From contig OZ025224.1 of assembly GCA_964019055.1 (NCBI GenBank), positions 5,785,376 to 5,849,375 on the forward strand: a DNA stretch of 64,000 bases, in the 5' to 3' direction. The translations under genes were made by a program, and so were the position numbers. This DNA is from Anthopleura xanthogrammica (taxonomy: Eukaryota > Cnidaria > Anthozoa > Actiniaria > Actiniidae). A model generated the notes under the pieces. The model did not search any database, was not told the origin of the DNA, and saw nothing but the letters and a program-made list of their open reading frames with translations. Below are positions 20,684-32,054 of the stretch, one piece after another (positions within the stretch are counted from its first letter, which is position 1; each line of letters opens with the position of its first letter).

Positions 20684-21364
20684 ATGTTGACTGTTGAATT
20701 TGTTGGCCACCGGGTTGGAAATGGTACCATTAAACCCCGAGAAGCGCTCGTTCAGACAGTAGCAAAGTTCCCAGTACCTCGAACAAAAAAGGAGGTAAGA
20801 TCATTTTTAGGCTTGGTTGGATATTATCGGAAATTTATCCATAATTTTTCAGAGAGAGCTGCAATACTAAGCGATTTAACCAAAGGAAACAGACCAACTA
20901 AAGTGAATTGGGACGAGAAATGTGAGAAAGCATTTTGCGACCTGAAGAATGCACTCATTAATGCACCAGTGTTATGTCCACCAAAATGGAATAAGGAATT
21001 TATTGTACAAGTAGACGCTTCGAACAGAGGACTTGGGGCAATTTTAACCCAGAAAGACGACCAAGACGAAGAACACCCAATAGTCTTCGCAAGCAGAAAA
21101 CTTCAGCCTAGGGAAGAAAAACTTTCTACCACTGAAAAAGAATGTCTTGCCATAGTATGGGCATTAGAGTTGTTTAGATACTACTTATTTGGAAGACATT
21201 TCATCCTACAGACAGATCATAATCCTCTAGTTTGGCTATCCCGGGTAAGAGATAAGAGTAGAAAACTACTTCGATGGAGTTTATCCCTACAAGAGTACGA
21301 CCTGGAGATCGAACATAAGAGCGGAAAGAGGAACATCAATGCGGATGTACTTAGCAGATTATAA
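20684..21364 (+). pseudogene. pol: Ty3-type pol fragment: RT C-terminus and RNase H
   Basis: 226 codons from the ATG at 20684; the open frame itself extends back into the minisatellite. The start VEFVGHRV is the conserved segment after the RT palm. SFLGLVGYYRKFI and the KCEKAFCDLKNAL stretch are the RT/RNase H connection typical of Ty3-type elements. The RNase H acidic residues appear intact: D in FIVQVDAS, E in TTEKECLAIVWAL, D in LQTDHNPLVWL and D in NINADVLSRL. The frame stops immediately after this last motif. The RT catalytic YVDD-type site, protease and gag are absent, so the fragment cannot support retrotransposition. RNase H would degrade RNA in RNA/DNA hybrids. The 5' boundary is the minisatellite junction. 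Confidence 0.93.
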
Positions 21365-21653
21365 CCCTTTTTGTGTAAGTATATATTGTGTAGTGTGGTA
21401 GAGTGAAAGATAGACAATGTTTGGGAAGTAAGAAAAGTATGAAAAAATTGTGGGGTGTGCCGACTGCTCAGAATGTTTTTTCAGGTCGAGGGCTTGGATT
21501 GTGCCCAGTTTTTCCTGATTGTGTCTACATCTCGGGCAGTCCAACTCTAGATACCAGTTTATTCATTGTCATTCAATCCAGGAGGAAGTTATTCCTTTAG
21601 AAAATATCAGGATATATTTCATTAATTATCTAGTAATTTTAAAATAATATCTT
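21365..21653. other. Non-coding tail between RNase H and polypurine tract
   Basis: About 290 bp. Short frames occur, but no integrase zinc finger (HHCC) or DDE core is visible on either strand. Confidence 0.6.
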
Positions 21654-21664
21654 AAAGGGGGAGG
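21654..21664 (+). promoter_or_regulatory. Polypurine tract (plus-strand primer site)
   Basis: AAAGGGGGAGG lies immediately before TGTCACGG, the typical arrangement of a PPT next to a 3' LTR in Ty3-type elements. In the family the PPT primes second-strand DNA synthesis. Confidence 0.75.
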
Positions 21665-22402
21665 TGTCACGGAATAACTTAATCTCAATATCCTAGGTAT
21701 TACATAATCATTTTTCATAGGCAGCCAATGTCTATAGGCAGTTCATTAGTATCTATTGTCAGTAGTTGGCCGGCAACCACAGAAGCAAGACGAACTAAGT
21801 TACTTGAGGAATCAACTCGCACAGAGTTCCGTAGTAGTATCGTCGAACGTGAAATCAAGGTAAGCAATCAAAGAAAAGAAGAGTTACAGGGCTGAAAGAC
21901 TGAAACAGAACGTTAAACAAAAAAGGAAGAAAGAATTGCAAAGAAAAGAAAATTCAAGTATTCAAAGGAATTGTCAGTTAGCCGAACAAAGAACCGTAAC
22001 CAAACAACTCGAAGAAGTAAGTGCTGGATCTTGACAGAATCGAAAAGCAAAAGAAATAACCACACTAGCTGGACACAAACGCAAGGAACAATTTTTTTTG
22101 ATAGATTGCTAGGAAGAAAAAAAAAAGGTAAAAACAAAAAAACAATAATCGAATTAAGTTACACTTCATTTAACTAATTATTAAGTAAAATTCATTTAAA
22201 TCTTTAAGTTAAGTTGGGTTCGCTTGAGTTGCGAGTGAGTTTCGTATTTAGTCTAAGTTTAAGATTGTTTCAGGTCGGGTGGGTTGCTTATGGAATTTAA
22301 TGATAATAAATTTCGATTTATACCAGTTAAGTTGTGCATGTTCATTACTTTGAGGGAAGGCTTTAAGGCACGTCGGGGCAAGGTGACAACCGTTCGGTTA
22401 CA
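21665..22402 (+). mobile_element. Probable 3' LTR (738 bp)
   Basis: It begins TGTCAC after the polypurine tract and ends GTTACA; the terminal hexamers are inverted repeats with one mismatch. A polyadenylation signal AATAAA lies at 22305-22310. Satellite sequence (AAAAAAGCACCTTTTC) starts immediately after, which supports the right boundary. No second LTR is available for confirmation. Confidence 0.7.
22305..22310 (+). terminator. Polyadenylation signal in the LTR
   Basis: AATAAA about 95 bp before the predicted LTR end, a plausible R-region position. Confidence 0.5.
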
Positions 22403-23798
22403 CAAAAAAGCACCTTTTCTCAGCCAAAACCCCATTTTTTTATCGCCAAAAAGTCGTGTTTTTATCTCAAGAGGTATTTTCATGAGCAAAAAGTGGTGGT
22501 TTCAGGAAACAGGTCACGCCGTCAGCGAAAAACCTGGTTTTGAGAGCCAAAATGGGCATTTTTCAGTTTTTTGGGCTAAAAAGCTTTTTTTTCCAGCAAA
22601 ACAGTGTTTTGGACACCCAAAATGTGCTTTTCTCGGCCAAAAGGTGCGTTTAGCAGTGAAAACGTGGTGTTTTGAGCAAAAGAAAATTCTCAGCAAAATT
22701 CCAATTTTCTCAGCAAAAAACAGCTTTTTTGACCAAAAAGCACCTTTTCTCAGCCAAAACCCCATTTTTTTTGGCCAAAAAGTCGTGTTTTTATCTCAAG
22801 AGGTATTTTCATGAGCAAAAAGTGGTGGTTTCAGCAAACAGGTCACGCCGTCAGCGAAAAACCTGGTTTTGAGAGCCAAAATGGCCATTTTTCAGTTTTT
22901 TGGGCTAAAAAGCTTTTTTTTCCAGCAAAACAGTGTTTTGGACACCCAAAATGTGCTTTTCTCGGCCAAAAGGTGCGTTTAGCAGTGAAAACGTGGTGTT
23001 TTGAGCAAAAGAAAATTCTCAGCAAAATTCCAATTTTCTCAGCAAAAAACAGCTTTTTTGACCAAAAAGCACCTTTTCTCAGCCAAAACCCCATTTTTTT
23101 TCGCCAAAAAGTCGTGTATTTATCTCAAGAGGTATTTTCATGAGCAAAAAGTGGTGGTTTCAGCAAAGAGGTCACGCCGTCAGCGAAAAACCTGGTTTTG
23201 AGAGCCAAAATGGCCATTTTTCAGTTTTTTGGGCTAAAAAGCTTTTTTTTCCAGCAAAACAGTGTTTTGGACACCCAAAATGTGCTTTTCTCGGCCAAAA
23301 GGTGCGTTTAGCAGTGAAAACGTGGTGTTTTGAGCAAAAGAAAATTCTCAGCAAAATTCCAATTTTCTCATCAAAAAACAGCTTTTTTGACCAAAAAGCA
23401 CCTTTTCTCAGCCAAAACCCCATTTTTTTTCGCCAAAAAGTCGTGTTTTTATCTCAAGAGGTATTTTCATGAGCAAAAAGTGGTGGTTTCAGCGAACAGG
23501 TCACGCTGTCAGCGAAAAACCTGGTTTTGAGAGCCAAAATGGGCATTTTTCAGTTTTTTGGGCTAAAAAGCTTTTTTTTCCCAGCAAAACAGTGTTTTGG
23601 ACACCCAAAATGTGCTTTTCTCGGCCAAAAGGTGCCTTTAGCAGTGAAAACGTGGTGTTTTGAGCAAAAGAAAATTCTCAGCAAAATTCCAATTTTCTCA
23701 GCAAAAAACAGCTTTTTTGACCAAAAAGCACCTTTTCTCAGCCAAAACCCCATTTTTTTTCGCCAAAAAGTCGTGTTTCTATCTCAAGAGGTATTTTC

Positions 23799-26700
23799 AT
23801 GAGGAAAAAGTGGTGGTTTCAGCAAACAGGTCACGCCGTCAGCGAAAAACCTGGTTTTGAGAGCCAAAATGGGCATTTTTCAGTTTTTTGGGCTAAAAAG
23901 CTTTTTTCCCCAGGAAAACAGTGTTTTGGACACCCAAAATGTGCTTTTCTCGGCCAAAAGGTGCGTTTAGCAGTGAAAACGTGGTGTTTTGAGCAAAAGA
24001 AAATTCTCAGCAAAATTCCAATTTTCTCATCAAAAAACAGCTTTTTTGACCAAAAAGCACCTTTTCTCAGCCAAAACCCCATTTTTTTTCGCCAAAAAGT
24101 CGTGTTTTTATCTCAAGAGGTATTTTCATGAGCAAAAAGTGGTGGTTTCAGCGAACAGGTCACGCTGTCAGCGAAAAACGTCGTTTTGAGAGCCAAAATG
24201 GGCATTTTTCAGTTTTTTGGGCTAAAAAGCTTTTTTTTCCCAGCAAAACAGTGTTTTGGACACCCAAAATGTGCTTTTCTCGGCCAAAAGGTGCCTTTAG
24301 CAGTGAAAACGTGGTGTTTTGAGCAAAAGAAAATTCTCAGCAAAATTCCAATTTTCTCAGCAAAAAACAGCTTTTTTGACCAAAAAGCACCTTTTCTCAG
24401 CCAAAACCCCATTTTTTTTCGCCAAAAAGTCGTGTTTCTATCTCAAGAGGTATTTTCATGAGGAAAAAGTGGTGGTTTCAGCAAACAGGTCACGCCGTCA
24501 GCGAAAAACCTGGTTTTGAGAGCCAAAATGGGCATTTTTCAGTTTTTTGGGCTAAAAAGCTTTTTTCCCCAGGAAAACAGTGTTTTGGACACCCAAAATG
24601 TGCTTTTCTCGGCCAAAAGGTGCGTTTAGCAGTGAAAACGTCGTGTTTTGAGCAAAAGAAAATTCTCAGCAAAATTCCAATTTTCTCAGCAAAAAACAGC
24701 TTTTTTGACCAAAAAGCACCTTTTCTCAGCCAAAACCCCATTTTTTTTCGCCAAAAAGTCGTGTTTTTATCTCAAGAGGTATTTTCATGAGCAAAAAGTG
24801 GTGGTTTCAGCAAACAGGTCACGCCGTCAGCGAAAAACCTGGTTTTGAGAGCCAAAATGGGCATTTTTCAGTTTTTTGGGCTAAAAAGGTTTTTTTCCCA
24901 GCAAAACAGTGTTTTGGACACCCAAAATGTGCTTTTCTCGGCAAAAGGTGCGTTTAGCAGTGAAAACGTGGTGTTTTGAGCAAAAGAAAATTCTCAGCAA
25001 AATTCCAATTTTCTCAGCAAAAAACAGCTTTTTTGACCAAAAAGCACCTTTTCTCAGCCAAAACCCCATTTTTTTTCGCCAAAAAGTCGTGTTTTTATCT
25101 CAAGAGGTATTTTCATGAGCAAAAAGTGGTGGTTTCAGCAAACAGGTCACGCCGTCAGCGAAAAACCTGGTTTTGAGAGCCAAAATGGCCATTTTTCAGT
25201 TTTTTGGGCTAAAAAGGTTTTTTTTCCAGCAAAACAGTGTTTTGGACACCCAAAATGTGCTTTTCTCGGCCAAAAGGTGCGTTTAGCAGTGAAAACGTGG
25301 TGTTTTGAGCAAAAGAAAATTCTCAGCAAAATTCCAATTTTCTCAGCAAAACACAGCTTTTTTGACCAAAAAGCACCTTTTCTCAGCCAAAACCCCATTT
25401 TTTTTGGCCAAAAAGTCGTGTTTTTATCTCAAGAGGTATTTTCATGAGCAAAAAGTGGTGGTTTCAGCAAACAGGTCACGCCGTCAGCGAAAAACCTGGT
25501 TTTGAGAGCCAAAATGGGCATTTTTCAGTTTTTTGGGCTAAAAAGCTTTTTTTTCCAGCAAAACAGTGTTTTGGACACCCAAAATGTGCTTTTCTCGGCC
25601 AAAAGGTGCGTTTAGCAGTGAAAACGTGGTGTTTTGAGCAAAAGAAAATTCTCAGCAAAATTCCAATTTTCTCAGCAAAAAACAGCTTTTTTGACCAAAA
25701 AGCACCTTTTCTCAGCCAAAACCCCATTTTTTTTCGCCAAAAAGTCGTGTTTCTATCTCAAGAGGTATTTTCATGAGGAAAAAGTGGTGGTTTCAGCAAA
25801 CAGGTCACGCCGTCAGCGAAAAACCTGGTTTTGAGAGCCAAAATGGGCATTTTTCAGTTTTTTGGGCTAAAAAGCTTTTTTCCCCAGGAAAACAGTGTTT
25901 TGGACACCCAAAATGTGCTTTTCTCGGCCAAAAGGTGCGTTTAGCAGTGAAAACGTCGTGTTTTGAGCAAAAGAAAATTCTCAGCAAAATTCCAATTTTC
26001 TCAGCAAAAAACAGCTTTTTTGACTAAAAAGCACCTTTTCTCAGCCAAAACCCCATTTTTTTTCGCCAAAAAGTCGTGTTTTTATCTCAAGAGGTATTTT
26101 CATGAGCAAAAAGTGGTGGTTTCAGCAAACAGGTCACGCCGTCAGCGAAAAACCTGGTTTTGAGAGCCAAAATGGGCATTTTTCAGTTTTTTGGGCTAAA
26201 AAGGTTTTTTTCCCAGCAAAACAGTGTTTTGGACACCCAAAATGTGCTTTTCTCGGCCAAAAGGTGCGTTTAGCAGTGAAAACGTGGTGTTTTGAGCAAA
26301 AGAAAATTCTCAGCAAAATTCCAATTTTCTCAGCAAAAAACAGCTTTTTTGACCAAAAAGCACCTTTTCTCAGCCAAAACCCCATTTTTTTTTGCCAAAA
26401 AGTCGTGTTTTTATCTCAAGAGGTATTTTCATGAGCAAAAAGTGGTGGTTTCAGCAAACAGGTCACGCCGTCAGCGAAAAACCTGGTTTTGAGAGCCAAA
26501 ATGGCCATTTTTCAGTTTTTTGGGCTAAAAAGGTTTTTTTTCCAGCAAAACAGTGTTTTGGACACCCAAAATGTGCTTTTCTCGGCCAAAAGGTGCGTTT
26601 AGCAGTGAAAACGTGGTGTTTTGAGCAAAAGAAAATTCTCAGCAAAATTCCAATTTTCTCAGCAAAAAACAGCTTTTTTGACCAAAAAGCACCTTTTCTC

Positions 26701-27417
26701 AGCCAAAACCCCATTTTTTTTGGCCAAAAAGTCGTGTTTTTATCTCAAGAGGTATTTTCATGAGCAAAAAGTGGTGGTTTCAGCAAACAGGTCACGCCGT
26801 CAGCGAAAAACCTGGTTTTGAGAGCCAAAATGGCCATTTTTCAGTTTTTTGGGCTAAAAAGCTTTTTTTTCCAGCAAAACAGTGTTTTGGACACCCAAAA
26901 TGTGCTTTTCTCGGCCAAAAGGTGCGTTTAGCAGTGAAAACGTGGTGTTTTGAGCAAAAGAAAATTCTCAGCAAAATTCCAATTTTCTCAGCAAAAAACA
27001 GCTTTTTTGACCAAAAAGCACCTTTTCTCAGCCAAAACCCCATTTTTTTTCGCCAAAAAGTCGTGTTTCTATCTCAAGAGGTATTTTCATGAGGAAAAAG
27101 TGGTGGTTTCAGCAAACAGGTCACGCCGTCAGCGAAAAACCTGGTTTTGAGAGCCAAAATGGGCATTTTTCAGTTTTTTGGGCTAAAAAGCTTTTTTCCC
27201 CAGGAAAACAGTGTTTTGGACACCCAAAATGTGCTTTTCTCGGCCAAAAGGTGCGTTTAGCAGTGAAAACGTCGTGTTTTGAGCAAAAGAAACTTCTCAG
27301 CAAAATTCCAATTTTCTCAGCAAAAAACAGCTTTTTTGACTAAAAAGCACCTTTTCTCAGCCAAAACCCCATTTTTTTTCGCCAAAAAGTCGTGTTTTTA
27401 TCTCAAGAGGTATTTTC
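23799..27417 (+). repeat. Local higher-order repeats in subfamily A
   Basis: A marked monomer (CATGAGGAAAAAG plus TTTTCCCCAGGAAAACAG) recurs at 23799, 24458, 25773 and 27089. The spacings are 659, 1315 and 1316 bp, or two, four and four units. The 25773 and 27089 copies also share a private GACTAAAAAG change. This indicates segmental tandem duplication of multi-unit blocks. Confidence 0.8.
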
Positions 27418-30400
27418 ATGAGCAAAAAGTGGTGGTTTCAGCAAACAGGTCACGCCGTCAGCGAAAAACCTGGTTTTGAGAGCCAAAATGGGCATTTTTC
27501 AGTTTTTTGGGCTAAAAAGGTTTTTTTCCCAGCAAAACAGTGTTTTGGACACCCAAAATGTGCTTTTCTCGGCCAAAAGGTGCGTTTAGCAGTGAAAACG
27601 TCGTGTTTTGAGCAAAAGAAAATTCTCAGCAAAATTCCAATTTTCTCAGCAAAAAACAGCTTTTTTGACCAAAAAGCACCTTTTCTCAGCCAAAACCCCA
27701 TTTTTTTTTGCCAAAAAGTCGTGTTTTTATCTCAAGAGGTATTTTCATGAGCAAAAAGTGGTGGTTTCAGCAAACAGGTCACGCCGTCAGCGAAAAACCT
27801 GGTTTTGAGAGCCAAAATGGGCATTTTTCAGTTTTTTGGGCTAAAAAGGTTTTTTTCCCAGCAAAACAGTGTTTTGGACACCCAAAATGTGCTTTTCTCG
27901 GCCAAAAGGTGCGTTTAGCAGTGAAAACCTGGTGTTTTGAGCAAAAGAAAATTCTCAGCAAAATTCCAATTTTCTTAGCAAAAAACAGCTTTTTTGACCA
28001 AAAAGCACCTTTTCTCAGCCAAAACCCCATTTTTTTCGCCAAAAAGTCGTGTTTTTATCTCAAGAGGTATTTTCATGAGCAAAAAGTGGTGGTTTCAGGA
28101 AACAGGTCACGCCGTCAGCGAAAAACCTGGTTTTGAGAGCCAAAATGGCCATTTTTCAGTTTTTTGGGCTAAAAAGGTTTTTTTTCCAGCAAAACAGTGT
28201 TTTGGACACCCAAAATGTGCTTTTCTCGGCCAAAAGGTGCGTTTAGCAGTGAAAACGTGGTGTTTTGAGCAAAAGAAAATTCTCAGCAAAATTCCAATTT
28301 TCTCAGCAAAAAACAGCTTTTTTGACCAAAACGCACCTTTTCTAAGCCAAAACCCCATTTTTTTTGGCCAAAAAGTCGTGTTTTTATCTCAAGAGGTATT
28401 TTCATGAGCAAAAAGTGGTGGTTTCAGCAAACAGGTCACGCCGTCAGCGAAAAACCTGGTTTTGAGAGCCAAAATGGCCATTTTTCAGTTTTTTGGGCTA
28501 AAAAGCTTTTTTTTCCAGCAAAACAGTGTTTTGGACACCCAAAATGTGCTTTTCTCGGCCAAAAGGTGCGTTTAGCAGTGAAAACGTCGTGTTTTGAGCA
28601 AAAGAAAATTCTCAGCAAAATTCCAATTTTCTCAGCAAAAAACAGCTTTTTTGACCAAAAAGCACCTTTTCTCAGCCAAAACCCCATTTTTTTTGGCCAA
28701 AAAGTCGTGTTTTTATCTCAAGAGGTATTTTCATGAGCAAAAAGTGGTAGTTTCAGCAAACAGGTCACGCCGTCAGCGAAAAACCTGGTTTTGAGAGCCA
28801 AAATGGCCATTTTTCAGTTTTTTGGGCTAAAAAGCTTTTTTTTCCAGCAAAACAGTGTTTTGGACACCCAAAATGTGCTTTTCTCGGCCAAAAGGTGCGT
28901 TTAGCAGTGAAAACGTGGTGTTTTGAGCAAAAGAAAATTCTCAGCAAAATTCCAATTTTCTCAGCAAAAAACAGCTTTTTTGACCAAAAAGCACCTTTTC
29001 TCAGCCAAAACCCCATTTTTTTTGGCCAAAAAGTCGTGTTTTTATCTCAAGAGGTATTTTCATGAGCAAAAAGTGGTAGTTTCAGCAAACAGGTCACGCC
29101 GTCAGCGAAAAACCTGGTTTTGAGAGCCAAAATGGCCATTTTTCAGTTTTTTGGGCTAAAAAGCTTTTTTTTCCAGCAAAACAGTGTTTTGGACACCCAA
29201 AATGTGCTTTTCTCGGCCAAAAGGTGCGTTTAGCAGTGAAAACGTGGTGTTTTGAGCAAAAGAAAATTCTCAGCAAAATTCCAATTTTCTCAGCAAAAAA
29301 CAGCTTTTTTGACCAAAAAGCACCTTTTCTCAGCCAAAACCCCATTTTTTTTCGCCAAAAAGTCGTGTTTTTATCTCAAGAGGTATTTTCATGAGCAAAA
29401 AGTGGTGGTTTCAGCAAACAGGTCACGCCTTCAGCGAAAAACCTGGTTTTGAGAGCCAACATGGCCATTTTTCAGTTTTTTGGGCTAAAAAGCTTTTTTT
29501 CCCAGCAAAACAGTGTTTTGGACACCCAAAATGTGCTTTTCTCGGCCAAAAGGTGCCTTTAGCAGTGAAAACGTGGTGTTTTGAGCAAAAGAAAATTCTC
29601 AGCAAAATTCCAATTTTCTCAGCAAAAAACAGCTTTTTTGACCAAAAAGCACCTTTTCTCAGCCAAAACCCCATTTTTTTTGGCCAAAAAGTCGTGTTTC
29701 TATCTCAAGAGGTATTTTCATGAGGAAAAAGTGGTGGTTTCAGCAAACAGGTCACGCCGTCAGCGAAAAACCTGGTTTTGAGAGCCAAAATGGGCATTTT
29801 TCAGTTTTTTGGGCTAAAAAGCTTTTTTTTCCAGCAAAACAGTGTTTTGGACACCCAAAATGTGCTTTTCTCGGCCAAAAGGTGCGTTTAGCAGTGAAAA
29901 CCTGGTGTTTTGAGCAAAAGAAAATTCTCAGCAAAATTCCAATTTTCTCAGCAAAAAAAAGCTTTTTTGACCAAAAAGCACCTTTTTTCAGCCAAAACCC
30001 CATTTTTTTTCGCCAAAAAGTCGTGTTTTTATCTCAAGAGGTATTTTCATGAGCAAAAAGTGGTGGTTTCAGCAAACAGGTCACGCCGTCAGCGAAAAAC
30101 CTGGTTTTGAGAGCCAAAATGGGCATTTTTCAGTTTTTTGGGCTAAAAAGCTTTTTTTCCCAGCAAAACAGTGTTTTGGACACCCAAAATGTGCTTTTCT
30201 CGGCCAAAAGGTGCGTTTAGCAGTGAAAACGTCGTGTTTTGAGCAAAAGAAAATTCTCAGCAAAATTCCAATTTTCTCAGCAAAAAACAGCTTTTTTGAC
30301 CAAAAAGCACCTTTTCTCAGCCAAAACCCCATTTTTTTTCGCCAAAAAGTCGTGTTTTTATCTCAAGAGGTATTATCATGAACAAAAAGTGGTGGTTTCA

Positions 30401-32054
30401 GCAAAGAGGTCACGCCGTCAGCGAAAAACCTGGTTTTGAGAGCCAACATGGCCATTTTTCAGTTTTTTGGGCTAAAAAGCTTTTTTTCCCAGCAAAACAG
30501 TGTTTTGGACACCCAAAATGTGCTTTTCTCGGCCAAAAGGTGCCTTTAGCAGTGAAAACGTGGTGTTTTGAGCAAAAGAAAATTCTCAGCAAAATTCCAA
30601 TTTTCTCAGCAAAAAACAGCTTTTTTGACCAAAAAGCACCTTTTCTCAGCCAAAACCCCATTTTTTTTCGCCAAAAAGTCGTGTTTTTATCTCAAGAGGT
30701 ATTTTCATGAGCAAAAAGTGGTGGTTTCAGCAAACAGGTCACACCATCAGCGAAAAACCTGGTTTTGAGAGCCAAAATGGGCATTTTTCAGTTTTTTGGG
30801 CTAAAAAGGTTTTTTTCCCAGCAAAACAGTGTTTTGGACACCCAAAATGTGCTTTTGTCGGCCAAAAGGTGCGTTTAGCAGTGAAAACGTGGTGTTTTGA
30901 GCAAAAGAAAATTCTCAGCAAAATTCCAATTTTCTCAGCAAAAAACAGCTTTTTTGACCAAAAAGCACCTTTTCTCAGCCAAAACCCCATTTTTTTTGGC
31001 CAAAAAGTCGTGTTTTTATCTCAAGAGGTATTTACATGAGCAAAAAGTGGTGGTTTCAGCAAACAGGTCACGCCGTCAGCGAAAAACCTGGTTTTGAGAG
31101 CCAAAATGGGCATTTTTCAGTTTTTTGGGCTAAAAAGGTTTTTTTTCCAGCAAAACAGTGTTTTGGACACCCAAAATGTGCTTTTCTTGGCCAAAAGGTG
31201 CGTTTAGCAGTGAAAACGTGGTGTTTTGAGCAAAAGAAAATTCTCTGCAAAATTCCAATTTTCTCAGCAAAAAACAGCTTTTTTGACCAAAAAGCACCTT
31301 TTCTCAGCCAAAACCCCATTTTTTTTGGCCAAAAAGTCGTGTTTTTATCTCAAGAGGTATTTTCATGAGCAAAAAGTGGTGGTTTCAGCAAACAGGTCAC
31401 GCCGTCAGCGAAAAACCTGGTTTTGAGAGCCAAAATGGGCATTTTTCAGTTTTTTGGGCTAAAAAGCTTTTTTTTCCAGCAAAACAGTGTTTTGGACACC
31501 CAAAATGTGCTTTTCTCGGCCAAAAGGTGCGTTTAGCAGTGAAAACGTCGTGTTTTGAGCAAAAGAAAATTCTCAGCAAAATTCCAATTTTCTCAGCAAA
31601 AAACAGCTTTTTTGACCAGAAAGCACCTTTTCTCAGCCAAAACCCCATTTTTTTTCGCCAAAAAGTCGTGTTTTTATCTCAAGAGGTATTTTCATGAGCA
31701 AAAAGTGGTGGTTTCAGCAAACAGGTCACGCCGTCAGCGAAAAACCTAGTTTTGAGAGCCAAAATGGGCATTTTTCAGTTTTTTGGGCTAAAAAGGTTTT
31801 TTTCCCAGCAAAACAGTGTTTTGGACACCCAAAATGTGCTTTTCTCGGCCAAAAGGTGCGTTTAGCAGTGAAAACGTCGTGTTTTGAGCAAAAGAAAATT
31901 CTCAGCAAAATTCCAATTTTCTCAGCAAAAAACAGCTTTTTTGACCAAAAAGCACCTTTTCTCAGCCAAAACCCCATTTTTTTTGGCCAAAAAGTCGTGT
32001 TTTCATCTCAAGAGGTATTTTCATGAGGAAAAAGTGGTGGTTTCAGCAAACAGG

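Larger units (their letters stand above)
20684..22402 (+). mobile_element. 3' remnant of a Ty3-type LTR retrotransposon
   Basis: In order: the RT C-terminal part plus RNase H (20684-21364), about 290 bp non-coding, a polypurine tract, and a probable 3' LTR (21665-22402) that touches the 329-bp satellite. Everything upstream of the RT thumb is missing and replaced by the 40-bp minisatellite. No 5' LTR copy is seen in the window. The lack of an integrase between RNase H and LTR is discussed in the findings. Confidence 0.85.
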
